15,945 nucleotides of DNA from Hyphomicrobiaceae bacterium. GTDB lineage: Bacteria; Pseudomonadota; Alphaproteobacteria; Rhizobiales; Hyphomicrobiaceae. How positions within the stretch are numbered: position 1 is the stretch's first letter; each line of letters opens with the position of its first letter. Both the position numbers and the translations under genes were made by a program. Below, piece by piece: positions 6,657 to 13,342 of this stretch. Location: contig JAGRKR010000085.1 of assembly GCA_020442225.1 (NCBI GenBank), positions 1 through 15,945 of the forward strand, written 5' to 3'. A model generated the notes under the pieces. The model ran no database searches and was not told where the DNA came from. It worked only from the letters and a program-made list of their open reading frames with translations.

Positions 6657-7802
6657 TCAGCCGAGCCGCTCGCGAAAGGCCTCGTAGCCGAAGCTCCGCA
6701 GCACGCGATAGGCGCCGTCCGGCTCGAGGATGGCGAGATCGGGCAGCGGCGTGCCGTTGAAGGTCGTGTTCTTCACGAACGAGTACTGCATCATGTCGGT
6801 GAAGACGAGCCGGTCTCCGGGCGCCAGCGGCGTGTCGAACGAGTAGGTGCCGATGACGTCGCCGGTCATGCACGTCTTGCCGCCGAGAATATATGTGTGG
6901 GCTTTCTCGCCCGCCTTGCCCGCCCCGATGATGGTCGGCGTATACGGTACCTCGAGGACGTCCGGCATGTGCGTCGAGGCGGAGGTGTCGAGGATGGCGA
7001 TGGGCTCGCCGTTCCAATGGAGATCCAGCACGCTCGCCACGAGATAGCCGGTATCGACGACGAGTCCGGCGCCCGGCTCCAGGATTATCTCGACGCCGAA
7101 TGCTGTACGAAAAGCCTTGATGGCCGCGATCAGGCGCGCGACGTCGTAGCCGGGCTTGTTGACGAAATGCCCGCCACCGAAGTTGACGGCCGTCACGCGG
7201 CGCACGACGTCGCCGAGCGTCTCGGCGACGTGCTCGATGAGCCCGACAGAGCCGTCGGCGAGGCTTTCGCAGAGCGCGTGCACGTGCAGGATGTCCACGT
7301 GCTCCCAGACGATCTTGCCGAGCTCATCCCTGGTCGTGCCGAAGCGCGAGCCGGGCGCGCAGGGATCGTAGAGCGGCCCGCCTAGCGTGGCGTTCGAGTA
7401 GCCGGGATTGACGCGCAGGCCGACCTTGCGACCGGCCGCCTTCACGGCAGGCGCGTAGCGGGCGTGCTGGCCCGGCGAATTGAAATAGATGTGCTCGGCA
7501 ATGCCGAGCAGCGCCTCAACCTCACCCGGCGCGTAGGCCGGCGCGTAGACGTGCACCTCCTTGCCGAACTCCTCACGGCCCATGCGCGCCTCGTACAGGC
7601 CGCTCGCGGTTGTGCCGTCGAGGCTCGCACGCATGAGCGGGAAGGCGGCCGGCATGGCCCAGGCCTTGGTCGCGAGCAGGATCTTGCAGCCGGCCTCGTC
7701 GCGGATGCGCCGTGCGGTGGCGAGGTTGCGCTGGAGCGCCGCCACGTCGAGCACGTAGGCAGGCGTTGCAAGCGAAGCGGGCAGCGGTGGCAGCGTCGTC
7801 AT
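6657..7802 (-). CDS. nspC: Carboxynorspermidine/carboxyspermidine decarboxylase
   Basis: The 381-residue protein is a fold-type III PLP enzyme of the NspC branch, which decarboxylates carboxynorspermidine or carboxyspermidine in the alternative polyamine pathway of the cytoplasm. Evidence: TPAYVLD at 13-19, ILLATKAWA at 41-49 with Lys46 as PLP lysine, HALCESLAD at 175-183, NFGGGHFVNKPGYD at 207-220, EPGAGLV at 242-248 for the phosphate, and CMTGDVIGTYSFD at 311-323 with the second-subunit catalytic Cys311 and Asp315. The HxLCE and C-x-x-G-D forms separate it from lysine or diaminopimelate decarboxylases. The usual partner, carboxy(nor)spermidine dehydrogenase, is not in the window; the neighbours are an NTF2-like gene downstream and divergent ubiX. 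The ATG at 7802 follows a GGAGGCCTCG-type region. Confidence 0.92.
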   Translation of the reverse strand: MTTLPPLPASLATPAYVLDVAALQRNLATARRIRDEAGCKILLATKAWAMPAAFPLMRASLDGTTASGLYEARMGREEFGKEVHVYAPAYAPGEVEALLGIAEHIYFNSPGQHARYAPAVKAAGRKVGLRVNPGYSNATLGGPLYDPCAPGSRFGTTRDELGKIVWEHVDILHVHALCESLADGSVGLIEHVAETLGDVVRRVTAVNFGGGHFVNKPGYDVARLIAAIKAFRTAFGVEIILEPGAGLVVDTGYLVASVLDLHWNGEPIAILDTSASTHMPDVLEVPYTPTIIGAGKAGEKAHTYILGGKTCMTGDVIGTYSFDTPLAPGDRLVFTDMMQYSFVKNTTFNGTPLPDLAILEPDGAYRVLRSFGYEAFRERLG

Positions 7803-7871
7803 CGAGGCCTCCGGGTTGGCGGCCCCTTAAAGCAGGTTTGCGCCCGGGGGTGAAGGGTTTGGCGTAAGGAC

Positions 7872-7887
7872 GGGCTGTGGGCAGCCC
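7872..7887. other. Hairpin in the nspC-ubiX divergent region
   Basis: GGGCTG at 7872-7877 and CAGCCC at 7882-7887 form a perfect 6-bp stem with loop TGGG, inside the 185-base gap between the divergent nspC and ubiX starts. It could be an operator or a 5' UTR structure; in DNA this GC-rich a chance stem is quite possible. Confidence 0.2.
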
Positions 7888-7987
7888 CAGGGCCGGAGGA
7901 CGCCGGGCGATCTGCGGGCCACCCTCGGCCGCCTGCGCCGCGCCCTTGGCGGTGGCGAGCCCAAAAGCGGGGTGATATGGTTCGCGC

Positions 7988-8602
7988 ATGAGCGAGCGAA
8001 AGCGGTTGATCGTAGGAATTTCCGGCGCTTCGGGCGTCGTTCTCGGGGTTCGCACCCTCGAGGTGCTGCGCCCGCTCGACGTCGAGGTTCACCTCGTTGT
8101 CAGCAAGGCCGCCGAGCTGACGCTGGCCTGCGAGACGGACCTGACGCGCGATGGCGTGCGCGCACTGGCGGATCACACCTATTCCATCGCCGACATCGCG
8201 GCGAGCATCGCCAGCGGCTCCTTCCGCACGCTGGGCATGATCGTCATACCCTGCTCGATCCGCAGCATGTCCGAGATCGCGACCGGCGTGACCTCCAACC
8301 TGCTGACCCGCGCCGCCGATGTCGTGCTCAAGGAGCGACGCAAGCTGGTCCTCGTCGTGCGCGAAACGCCGCTGCATGCCCTGCATTTGCGGACGATGGC
8401 CAGCCTCGCCGAGGCCGGCGCCGTGATCGCGCCTCCCGTTCCCGGCTTCTACACGCGCCCCGAGAGCGTCGACGATCTCGTCGATCACATCGTCGGACGC
8501 GCGCTCGATCAGTTCGACATCGAGGCCGGGATCGTCAAGCGCTGGCGAGGCGCCCAGGCGAGCGCCTTCTCGCGCACGCGCGCACCGAGCGACACCGACT
8601 GA
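7988..8602 (+). CDS. ubiX: UbiX-family flavin prenyltransferase
   Basis: The 204-residue protein attaches a dimethylallyl group to FMN to form prenylated FMN, the cofactor of UbiD decarboxylases. The Rossmann-like start has RLIVGISGASG at 6-16 with the key Ser15 region; PCSIRSMSEIATG at 88-100, NLLTRAADVVLKERRKLVLVVRETPLH at 104-130 region with Arg125/Glu126, and APPVPGFY at 148-155 are all family hallmarks. ATG 7988 is the first start after an in-frame TGA at 7973; its ribosome-binding site is weak (GGGGTGA, rather distant). The tail after residue 183 is polar and probably disordered. It converges on the amidohydrolase gene of the UbiD operon, with 46 bases between, suggesting it serves that UbiD. 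Confidence 0.93.
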   Translation: MSERKRLIVGISGASGVVLGVRTLEVLRPLDVEVHLVVSKAAELTLACETDLTRDGVRALADHTYSIADIAASIASGSFRTLGMIVIPCSIRSMSEIATGVTSNLLTRAADVVLKERRKLVLVVRETPLHALHLRTMASLAEAGAVIAPPVPGFYTRPESVDDLVDHIVGRALDQFDIEAGIVKRWRGAQASAFSRTRAPSDTD

Positions 8603-8625
8603 AGGCTCAGGCTCGCGCCGTCGCA

Positions 8626-8642
8626 GCGGGCGCCATGCCCGC
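8626..8642. terminator. Candidate hairpin terminator between ubiX and the amidohydrolase operon
   Basis: GCGGGC at 8626-8631 and GCCCGC at 8637-8642 form a perfect 6-bp stem with loop GCCAT in the 46-base gap between convergent genes. There is no T tract, so the call rests on position and symmetry. Confidence 0.4.
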
Positions 8643-8648
8643 GCGTGG

Positions 8649-10136
8649 CTACTGCGCGATCGGATAGCACCACGGGCACGCGTCCTCGTGGGAGCGTCCG
8701 AGCGGGTCCCAGTCCTGCAATGTCGCCCAGACCTCTTCGCCGGAGATCTGCGCTTGCTCCCGCAACTTGGCGAAATCGACGCCTGGAATGACTCCGTTCT
8801 CCATGATCGTCTTGCCGTTGACGATGACGGTCTCGATGTCGTCGCCGACACCGCACTCGACGACGCTCTTGACCGGGTCGCGCACGGGACCGTAGCGCAG
8901 CGTTCCACGCCCGGTGAGGTCGATGATGATCAGGTCGGCGAGGGCGCCCGGCGCCAGCCTGCCGAGATCGTCGCGGCCTACGGAGATGGCGCCGCCGAGC
9001 GTCGCGGCGCGGAAGACTTCGGCGGACGTGGCGGCGAAGTACGTATGGCTCATGACCTTGCCGAGGTAGGACGCCGTCCGCATGTTCATGATCATGTCTC
9101 GCGGATAGGTGTCCGAGCCGATGGACATGTTGATGCCCGCGGCCTCGTACTTCTTCCAATTGTCGAGGCTGCGCGCCCGGCGGACGATATTGATCGGGCA
9201 GTGGGAGACGGACGCCCCCGCGCGGCCCATGAGCTCGAGATCGCGCGCGACGGAGTAGTTGAGGTTGGGGTTGTCGGCGACGAAGTTGCCGTGGCCGATG
9301 TTGAGGGTCGGACGCAGCATGCCGATCTCGTCAAGCAGCTCGATCGGCGTCTTCATGAACTCCTTCACGACCTCGTAGAATTCGATGACGCTGTAGGCGG
9401 CATGGGTCGCCATTGGCAGCTTGAGCTCGTCGGCGGCTTTCACCGTCCGCTGCAGCAGCTCGAGCGATGAGGTCTCCACCTCTCGCGGTACGAGGATGCC
9501 GCGGACACGCCCGTCGGCGGCCCGATCGTGCTTCTCGATCCATGACAGGGCGGTTGCCAGGCCGTCGAGGCCGAGCTGGTCGTTGCGGACCCGCTTGAGG
9601 CGGCCGATTTCGTCGCCGACCCATCGCCCGCAGTCATAGCCTGGGGCAAGGTAGGCGCGGCTGCCGAGGCGTGTGACCTCGGCAAGCAGGGCGTCCTGGA
9701 CCTTGAGCTGGCTGCCGTACTCGACGAACGTCGTCACGCCGTTGCGGATCAACTCGGCCACCGTGAACTCGGCATTGAGCTTGAACGCCGAGACCGCTCC
9801 TTCGTCCCCGTGCTTGAGGTAGCGGGGATCGCCCTTGACGATCTTGCCTTCCTTCGGAACGGAGATCTCCAGGAAAGGCTGGCCGTAATACATGGGCCGC
9901 CCGGTGTCGGTGATGAGCCGGTGAGAGGCGCGATGCCCGGAATGCACGTGCGTATCGATGAAGCCCGGCGCGACAAGACGGTTTTCCGCCTTGATCGTGC
10001 GATCGACATCCCCGTCGAAGGTCTGGCCGACATGGATGATGCGGTTGTCCTCGAAGATGACGACGCCGTCGCGAATGAGCGTGTGCTCCCCCTTGTCGAA
10101 CCCGACGATCCACGTTGCCTCGATTTTCGTCCGCAT
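8649..10136 (-). CDS. Amidohydrolase, Trz/Atz-like chlorohydrolase/deaminase branch
   Basis: The 495-residue cytoplasmic enzyme belongs to the metal-dependent amidohydrolase superfamily. It keeps the mononuclear-zinc set: HVH at 63-65 (after APGFIDTH), His245 in MATHAAY, His282 in NIGHGNF, SHCP at 311-314 and Asp342 in SIGSDTYPRD. SHCP with GSD marks the branch that includes triazine hydrolases, guanine and cytosine deaminases, which cleave ring C-N or C-Cl bonds. The end returns to the composite beta domain (ADLIIIDLTGRG; VIVNGKTIMENG), then a tail of about 35 residues with CPWCYP at 487-492, unusual for the family. The ATG at 10136 has GGAG upstream and lies 14 bases after the TRAP permease stop, so it is the last gene of the UbiD-TRAP operon. 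The substrate is unknown. Confidence 0.9.
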   Translation of the reverse strand: MRTKIEATWIVGFDKGEHTLIRDGVVIFEDNRIIHVGQTFDGDVDRTIKAENRLVAPGFIDTHVHSGHRASHRLITDTGRPMYYGQPFLEISVPKEGKIVKGDPRYLKHGDEGAVSAFKLNAEFTVAELIRNGVTTFVEYGSQLKVQDALLAEVTRLGSRAYLAPGYDCGRWVGDEIGRLKRVRNDQLGLDGLATALSWIEKHDRAADGRVRGILVPREVETSSLELLQRTVKAADELKLPMATHAAYSVIEFYEVVKEFMKTPIELLDEIGMLRPTLNIGHGNFVADNPNLNYSVARDLELMGRAGASVSHCPINIVRRARSLDNWKKYEAAGINMSIGSDTYPRDMIMNMRTASYLGKVMSHTYFAATSAEVFRAATLGGAISVGRDDLGRLAPGALADLIIIDLTGRGTLRYGPVRDPVKSVVECGVGDDIETVIVNGKTIMENGVIPGVDFAKLREQAQISGEEVWATLQDWDPLGRSHEDACPWCYPIAQ

Positions 10137-10150
10137 ATCACCGCTCCCGA

Positions 10151-12076
10151 TTACTGTACCCGGTCACCGTCCGGCTGCCGCTCGAGCGGGCCGGTTACGC
10201 GCGTCTGGCCAAGCCGCCGACGCATGAGTTGATACGCCACCACCGCCGCGATCAGCGCGCCGCCGATCAGATCCGTCGAGTGACTGGGATCGATCAGCAG
10301 CGGGCCGGTGGAAAACAGCAAGATCCGCGCCGGCCAGGACAGCGGCCCGAACGCGTAGCCACCACCGGCCGCCGACATCGCCGTGACGCCGACGAAGGCG
10401 GAGGCGATCACGCGGGCATTATGCAGCGCGTCTGCCTGCATCAGCAGCCCGCTGTCGAAGACGAAGGCGTAGGGGATGAGGAAGCCCGGGATGGCGATGA
10501 GGAAGGCGAGTAGCCCGGTCTGCCAGAGGTTGCCGCCACTCAAGCCGGCGGCGGCGTAGCCGGCGAGCGCAACGGGCGGGGTCACCATTGACAGAATCGC
10601 GAAGTAGAAGACGAACAGGTGGGCCGCCAGGGCCGGCACGCCGAGCTCCTGCAGGGCCGGCGCGACCAGAATGGCCGATACGAGATAGGCGGCGGCGGTC
10701 GGCATGCCCATGCCGAGGATGATCGTGAGCACCATGGTGCCGATCAGCGTCAGCAGCAGCGACCCCCCGGCAATGTTGAGGAGCCACCGCTGCAACTGGA
10801 GAGCCATGCCGGTCTGCACCAGTGTGCCGACGATGATGCCGGCAACGGCCGAGGGGATGGCGACCTCCGCGACGGCTTTGGCAGCGCCCGTCAAGGCCTC
10901 GAGCATCGCCTTCAGCCCGAGTCGCGTCGCCGCATTGATCGCTGCCACCGCGATAATGGCGATCGTGGTGTAAACCCCGACGGTCATCATCGAGTAGTGC
11001 GACATGAGCAGATAGACCATCAGGAAGAGGGGCAGCATCAGGTGCCAGCGCTTCAGCGCCTCGGCCGCATAGGCCTTGATGTCCGCGTCGCGGTCGGGCG
11101 CCAGGCCGACGCGCAGGCTGTGGAAATGCACGAGCATGAACAGCGACAGGTAGTAAAGTACGGCCGGCACGATGGCAGCGAACGCCACGTTCGCGTAGCT
11201 CACGCCCACGATGTCGGCGAGGATGAAGGCCGCCGCTCCCATGATCGGCGGGGCGAGTTGCCCGCCGGTCGAGGCGGTGGCCTCGATAGCCCCGGCGAGA
11301 TTTGGCTTGAAGCCGCCGCGCTTCATCAGCGGGATCGTGACGATGCCGCTCATGAGCACGTTGGCAACGGCGGAGCCCGACACCGTGCCGATGAGGCCCG
11401 AGGATACGACCGCCGCCTTGCCCGCTCCGCCCCAGGTCCGTGCCGTCAGGGCATAGGCGAGATCGACGAAGAGGCGGCCGGCGCCAGATCGCTCGAGAAA
11501 AGCCCCGACCACGATGAAATAGAAGACGAGGTTGGCCGAGGCTGAGATGGGCGTGCCGAAGATGCCCTGTGTGGACAGAACCTGCAGGTCGATGAAGCGG
11601 GCGAGGCTCATGCCGCTGTGGCCGATGAAGTTCGGCAGATAGGGGCCGGCGAACGTGAAGACGATGAAGAGCACGGTGATGGCCGTCAGCACCAACCCGG
11701 CGACGCGCCGGCAGGCCTCGATCAGGAGGAGGATCAAGAGGCAACCGAAGATGATGTCGGCGGTATAGACGGGATCGACGCCTTCGATGCGCTCCGCGAC
11801 ACGCTCTCCCTGGAGCGCGAAATACCCCGCACACGTCAGCGCCGCTGCGGCGAACGCGAGGTCCAGAAGCGGCAAGCTGTCTTCCGCCTCACGCCGGGCC
11901 CTGAAGCCGATGATGAGGAAGGCGATGGCCAAGGCGGCGCCGACGTGGATGCTGAGGAACGTGATCTGGTGAGGGGCAGCGCGCGCGACGAACGGGTAGA
12001 ACTGTACGACTGACAGTCCCAGCGCAACGCATGCAACGATTGCGCGCGCAATGCTCGGCGACACCTGCGTCTTCAT
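10151..12076 (-). CDS. TRAP transporter permease, fused small and large subunits (TAXI type)
   Basis: The 641-residue inner-membrane protein combines the four-helix DctQ-like domain (about 1-150) and the twelve-helix DctM-like domain, as in TAXI-TRAP systems, which use a sodium or proton gradient to import organic acids delivered by a periplasmic binding protein. Key motifs are SGLIGTVSGSAVANVLMSG near 226-244, TASTGGQLAPPIMGAAAF near 267-284, and LGMGMPTAAAYL in the second half, with LSMVTPPVALAGYAAAGLSG later; these line the substrate and ion sites in TRAP permeases. AGGGG precedes the ATG at 12076 by nine bases. Its binding protein is encoded upstream, separated by a 177-base gap with two hairpins, and an amidohydrolase gene follows after 14 bases. 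Confidence 0.95.
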   Translation of the reverse strand: MKTQVSPSIARAIVACVALGLSVVQFYPFVARAAPHQITFLSIHVGAALAIAFLIIGFRARREAEDSLPLLDLAFAAAALTCAGYFALQGERVAERIEGVDPVYTADIIFGCLLILLLIEACRRVAGLVLTAITVLFIVFTFAGPYLPNFIGHSGMSLARFIDLQVLSTQGIFGTPISASANLVFYFIVVGAFLERSGAGRLFVDLAYALTARTWGGAGKAAVVSSGLIGTVSGSAVANVLMSGIVTIPLMKRGGFKPNLAGAIEATASTGGQLAPPIMGAAAFILADIVGVSYANVAFAAIVPAVLYYLSLFMLVHFHSLRVGLAPDRDADIKAYAAEALKRWHLMLPLFLMVYLLMSHYSMMTVGVYTTIAIIAVAAINAATRLGLKAMLEALTGAAKAVAEVAIPSAVAGIIVGTLVQTGMALQLQRWLLNIAGGSLLLTLIGTMVLTIILGMGMPTAAAYLVSAILVAPALQELGVPALAAHLFVFYFAILSMVTPPVALAGYAAAGLSGGNLWQTGLLAFLIAIPGFLIPYAFVFDSGLLMQADALHNARVIASAFVGVTAMSAAGGGYAFGPLSWPARILLFSTGPLLIDPSHSTDLIGGALIAAVVAYQLMRRRLGQTRVTGPLERQPDGDRVQ

Positions 12077-12119
12077 GCGCGATACCCCTGCAGCCCCCAG
12101 AGCGCGATCGACTTCGATT

Positions 12120-12134
12120 GAGCAGGCTCTGCTC
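12120..12134. other. Small hairpin in the TAXI-permease gap
   Basis: GAGCAG at 12120-12125 and CTGCTC at 12129-12134 form a perfect 6-bp stem with a three-base loop. It is the second of two hairpins met by RNA polymerase between the binding-protein and permease genes, 44 bases before the permease start. It may add to RNA stability or processing control. Confidence 0.35.
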
Positions 12135-12172
12135 GTCGGCGAAGCCGTCGGTCACACTCCAACTCGAAGAGG

Positions 12173-12236
12173 TAGGGTGCGATTGCCGCAAGCGAGGGAC
12201 GCATCCTGCGCATCCTTCGTCAGCGATCGCACCCTA
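12173..12236 (-). other. Long intercistronic stem-loop between binding-protein and permease genes
   Basis: TAGGGTGCGAT at 12173-12183 and ATCGCACCCTA at 12226-12236 are perfect 11-base inverted repeats, extended by two further pairs after one mismatch. The enclosed 36-42 bases form a second stem (CGAGGGA against TCCTTCG on the plus strand, one imperfect pair) and contain AGGATGCG twice in the transcript. The element starts 17 bases after the TAXI stop codon. With no T-rich tail it is better read as an mRNA-stabilising or partial-termination element that raises binding protein over permease, as known for other binding-protein operons; that role is inferred. Confidence 0.55.
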
Positions 12237-12253
12237 GCCTGCGTGGATCAGCG

Positions 12254-13246
12254 CTACTTGATCAGACCCTTTTCCTTGTAGTAGCGCGCCGCGCCGGGAT
12301 GCAGCGGGCAGCCACCATTCAGGCCCGGATCGGCCGCCATCCTGGCGTCGAAGTCACCGAGGGCCGCATGGATCTTCTTCAGTCGCTCGACGTTTTCCAT
12401 GATCGTCTTGACGATAGTGTAGGCGACATCATCCGGCACGCTGGCGGCGATCAGGATGTTCGAGGCAGCCTTCACTGTCTTCACGGGCGCGCTCTGGCCT
12501 TTGAACGTGCCGGCAGGCACGGTCGCAGGAGCCCAGCCGTGCTTCTCGATCATGCCCTTGATCACAGTCTCGGGCAGCGGCAGCATGACCATCTCGTTGA
12601 TGGTGACGATCTGGGTCGCCGCCGGATGGCCTTTGGTCACGACGTGCGCCCAGCCTCCGGCCTTGCCGTCGCGGATGGTCTCGCCAGCACCCGCCCGCGT
12701 CGACGCCTCGATCATGCCGCCCTTCTTGGCAACGGCCTCCTTGCTGGAGCCGAGCAGGGCCAGAACCTGCCGCACGCCTTGCTCGCCGGTGCCGCCGGGA
12801 CGCGTGGTCAGGAGGTGGAACTTGCCCTTGCCGGCAGCGATCTCCTCCCAGGACGTGATGCCCGACTTCTTCGTCACGAAGGTGCCGAAGTAGTAGATGT
12901 CGAGGCCGCCGATGAGGGCGCGCACCTTGTCCTGCTTGCTCTTGAAGGCGCCGACGCCGCGGCAGCCCTCTGCGGACGTCACGGCGAAGGAGATGCCGAG
13001 CTCCATCTCGCCCGATTGGATCAGCTTGATGTTGCCGACGCCGCCGGCCTTCGGCATGACCTCGATCGAGGAGCCCGCCGGCAGTTTCGGCTTCACCATG
13101 TCGGCGATGCCGGCACCGTAGTTGTACCACGCCGAACCGATGCCGACCGTTCCGAACCTCAGCTTCACCGGCTTGTCGGCAGCCGCGGCGGGCCATGCCA
13201 GCGCCATCGCAGCAGCCGACAGCGCCAGAACTCTAAGCATGCGCAT
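12254..13246 (-). CDS. TAXI-family TRAP transporter solute-binding protein
   Basis: The 330-residue protein has a signal peptide of about 22 residues (basic start MRMLR, hydrophobic core, AAA cleavage region) and so acts in the periplasm. The mature part begins KLRFGTVGIGSAWYNYGAGI, the TAXI signature near residues 28-47, followed by GGVGNIKLIQSGEMELGIS at 68-86, the usual ligand-cleft segment, and LLTTRPGGTGEQGVRQVL at 145-162. It captures an organic acid and hands it to the fused permease encoded next. GAGGAGAG precedes the ATG at 13246. It is 96 bases downstream of the UbiD-family gene. TAXI proteins with known ligands bind small acids such as glutamate, but this one's ligand cannot be told from sequence. 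Confidence 0.95.
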   Translation of the reverse strand: MRMLRVLALSAAAMALAWPAAAADKPVKLRFGTVGIGSAWYNYGAGIADMVKPKLPAGSSIEVMPKAGGVGNIKLIQSGEMELGISFAVTSAEGCRGVGAFKSKQDKVRALIGGLDIYYFGTFVTKKSGITSWEEIAAGKGKFHLLTTRPGGTGEQGVRQVLALLGSSKEAVAKKGGMIEASTRAGAGETIRDGKAGGWAHVVTKGHPAATQIVTINEMVMLPLPETVIKGMIEKHGWAPATVPAGTFKGQSAPVKTVKAASNILIAASVPDDVAYTIVKTIMENVERLKKIHAALGDFDARMAADPGLNGGCPLHPGAARYYKEKGLIK

Positions 13247-13264
13247 GGGACTCTCCTCAACCTC

Positions 13265-13297
13265 TCAAGACATTGCTACGCCCGCCATCAGTCTTGA
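13265..13297. other. Inverted repeat in the UbiD-TAXI gap
   Basis: TCAAGAC at 13265-13271 and GTCTTGA at 13291-13297 are perfect 7-base inverted repeats 19 bases apart, ending 19 bases before the TAXI start codon on the minus strand. They could fold in the leader of the binding-protein message or mark an internal operator; the evidence is symmetry only. Confidence 0.25.
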
Positions 13298-13342
13298 TTG
13301 TTATCACCGCGCGACCGGGCTGATCGTGCGGCGTTCCCGAGC

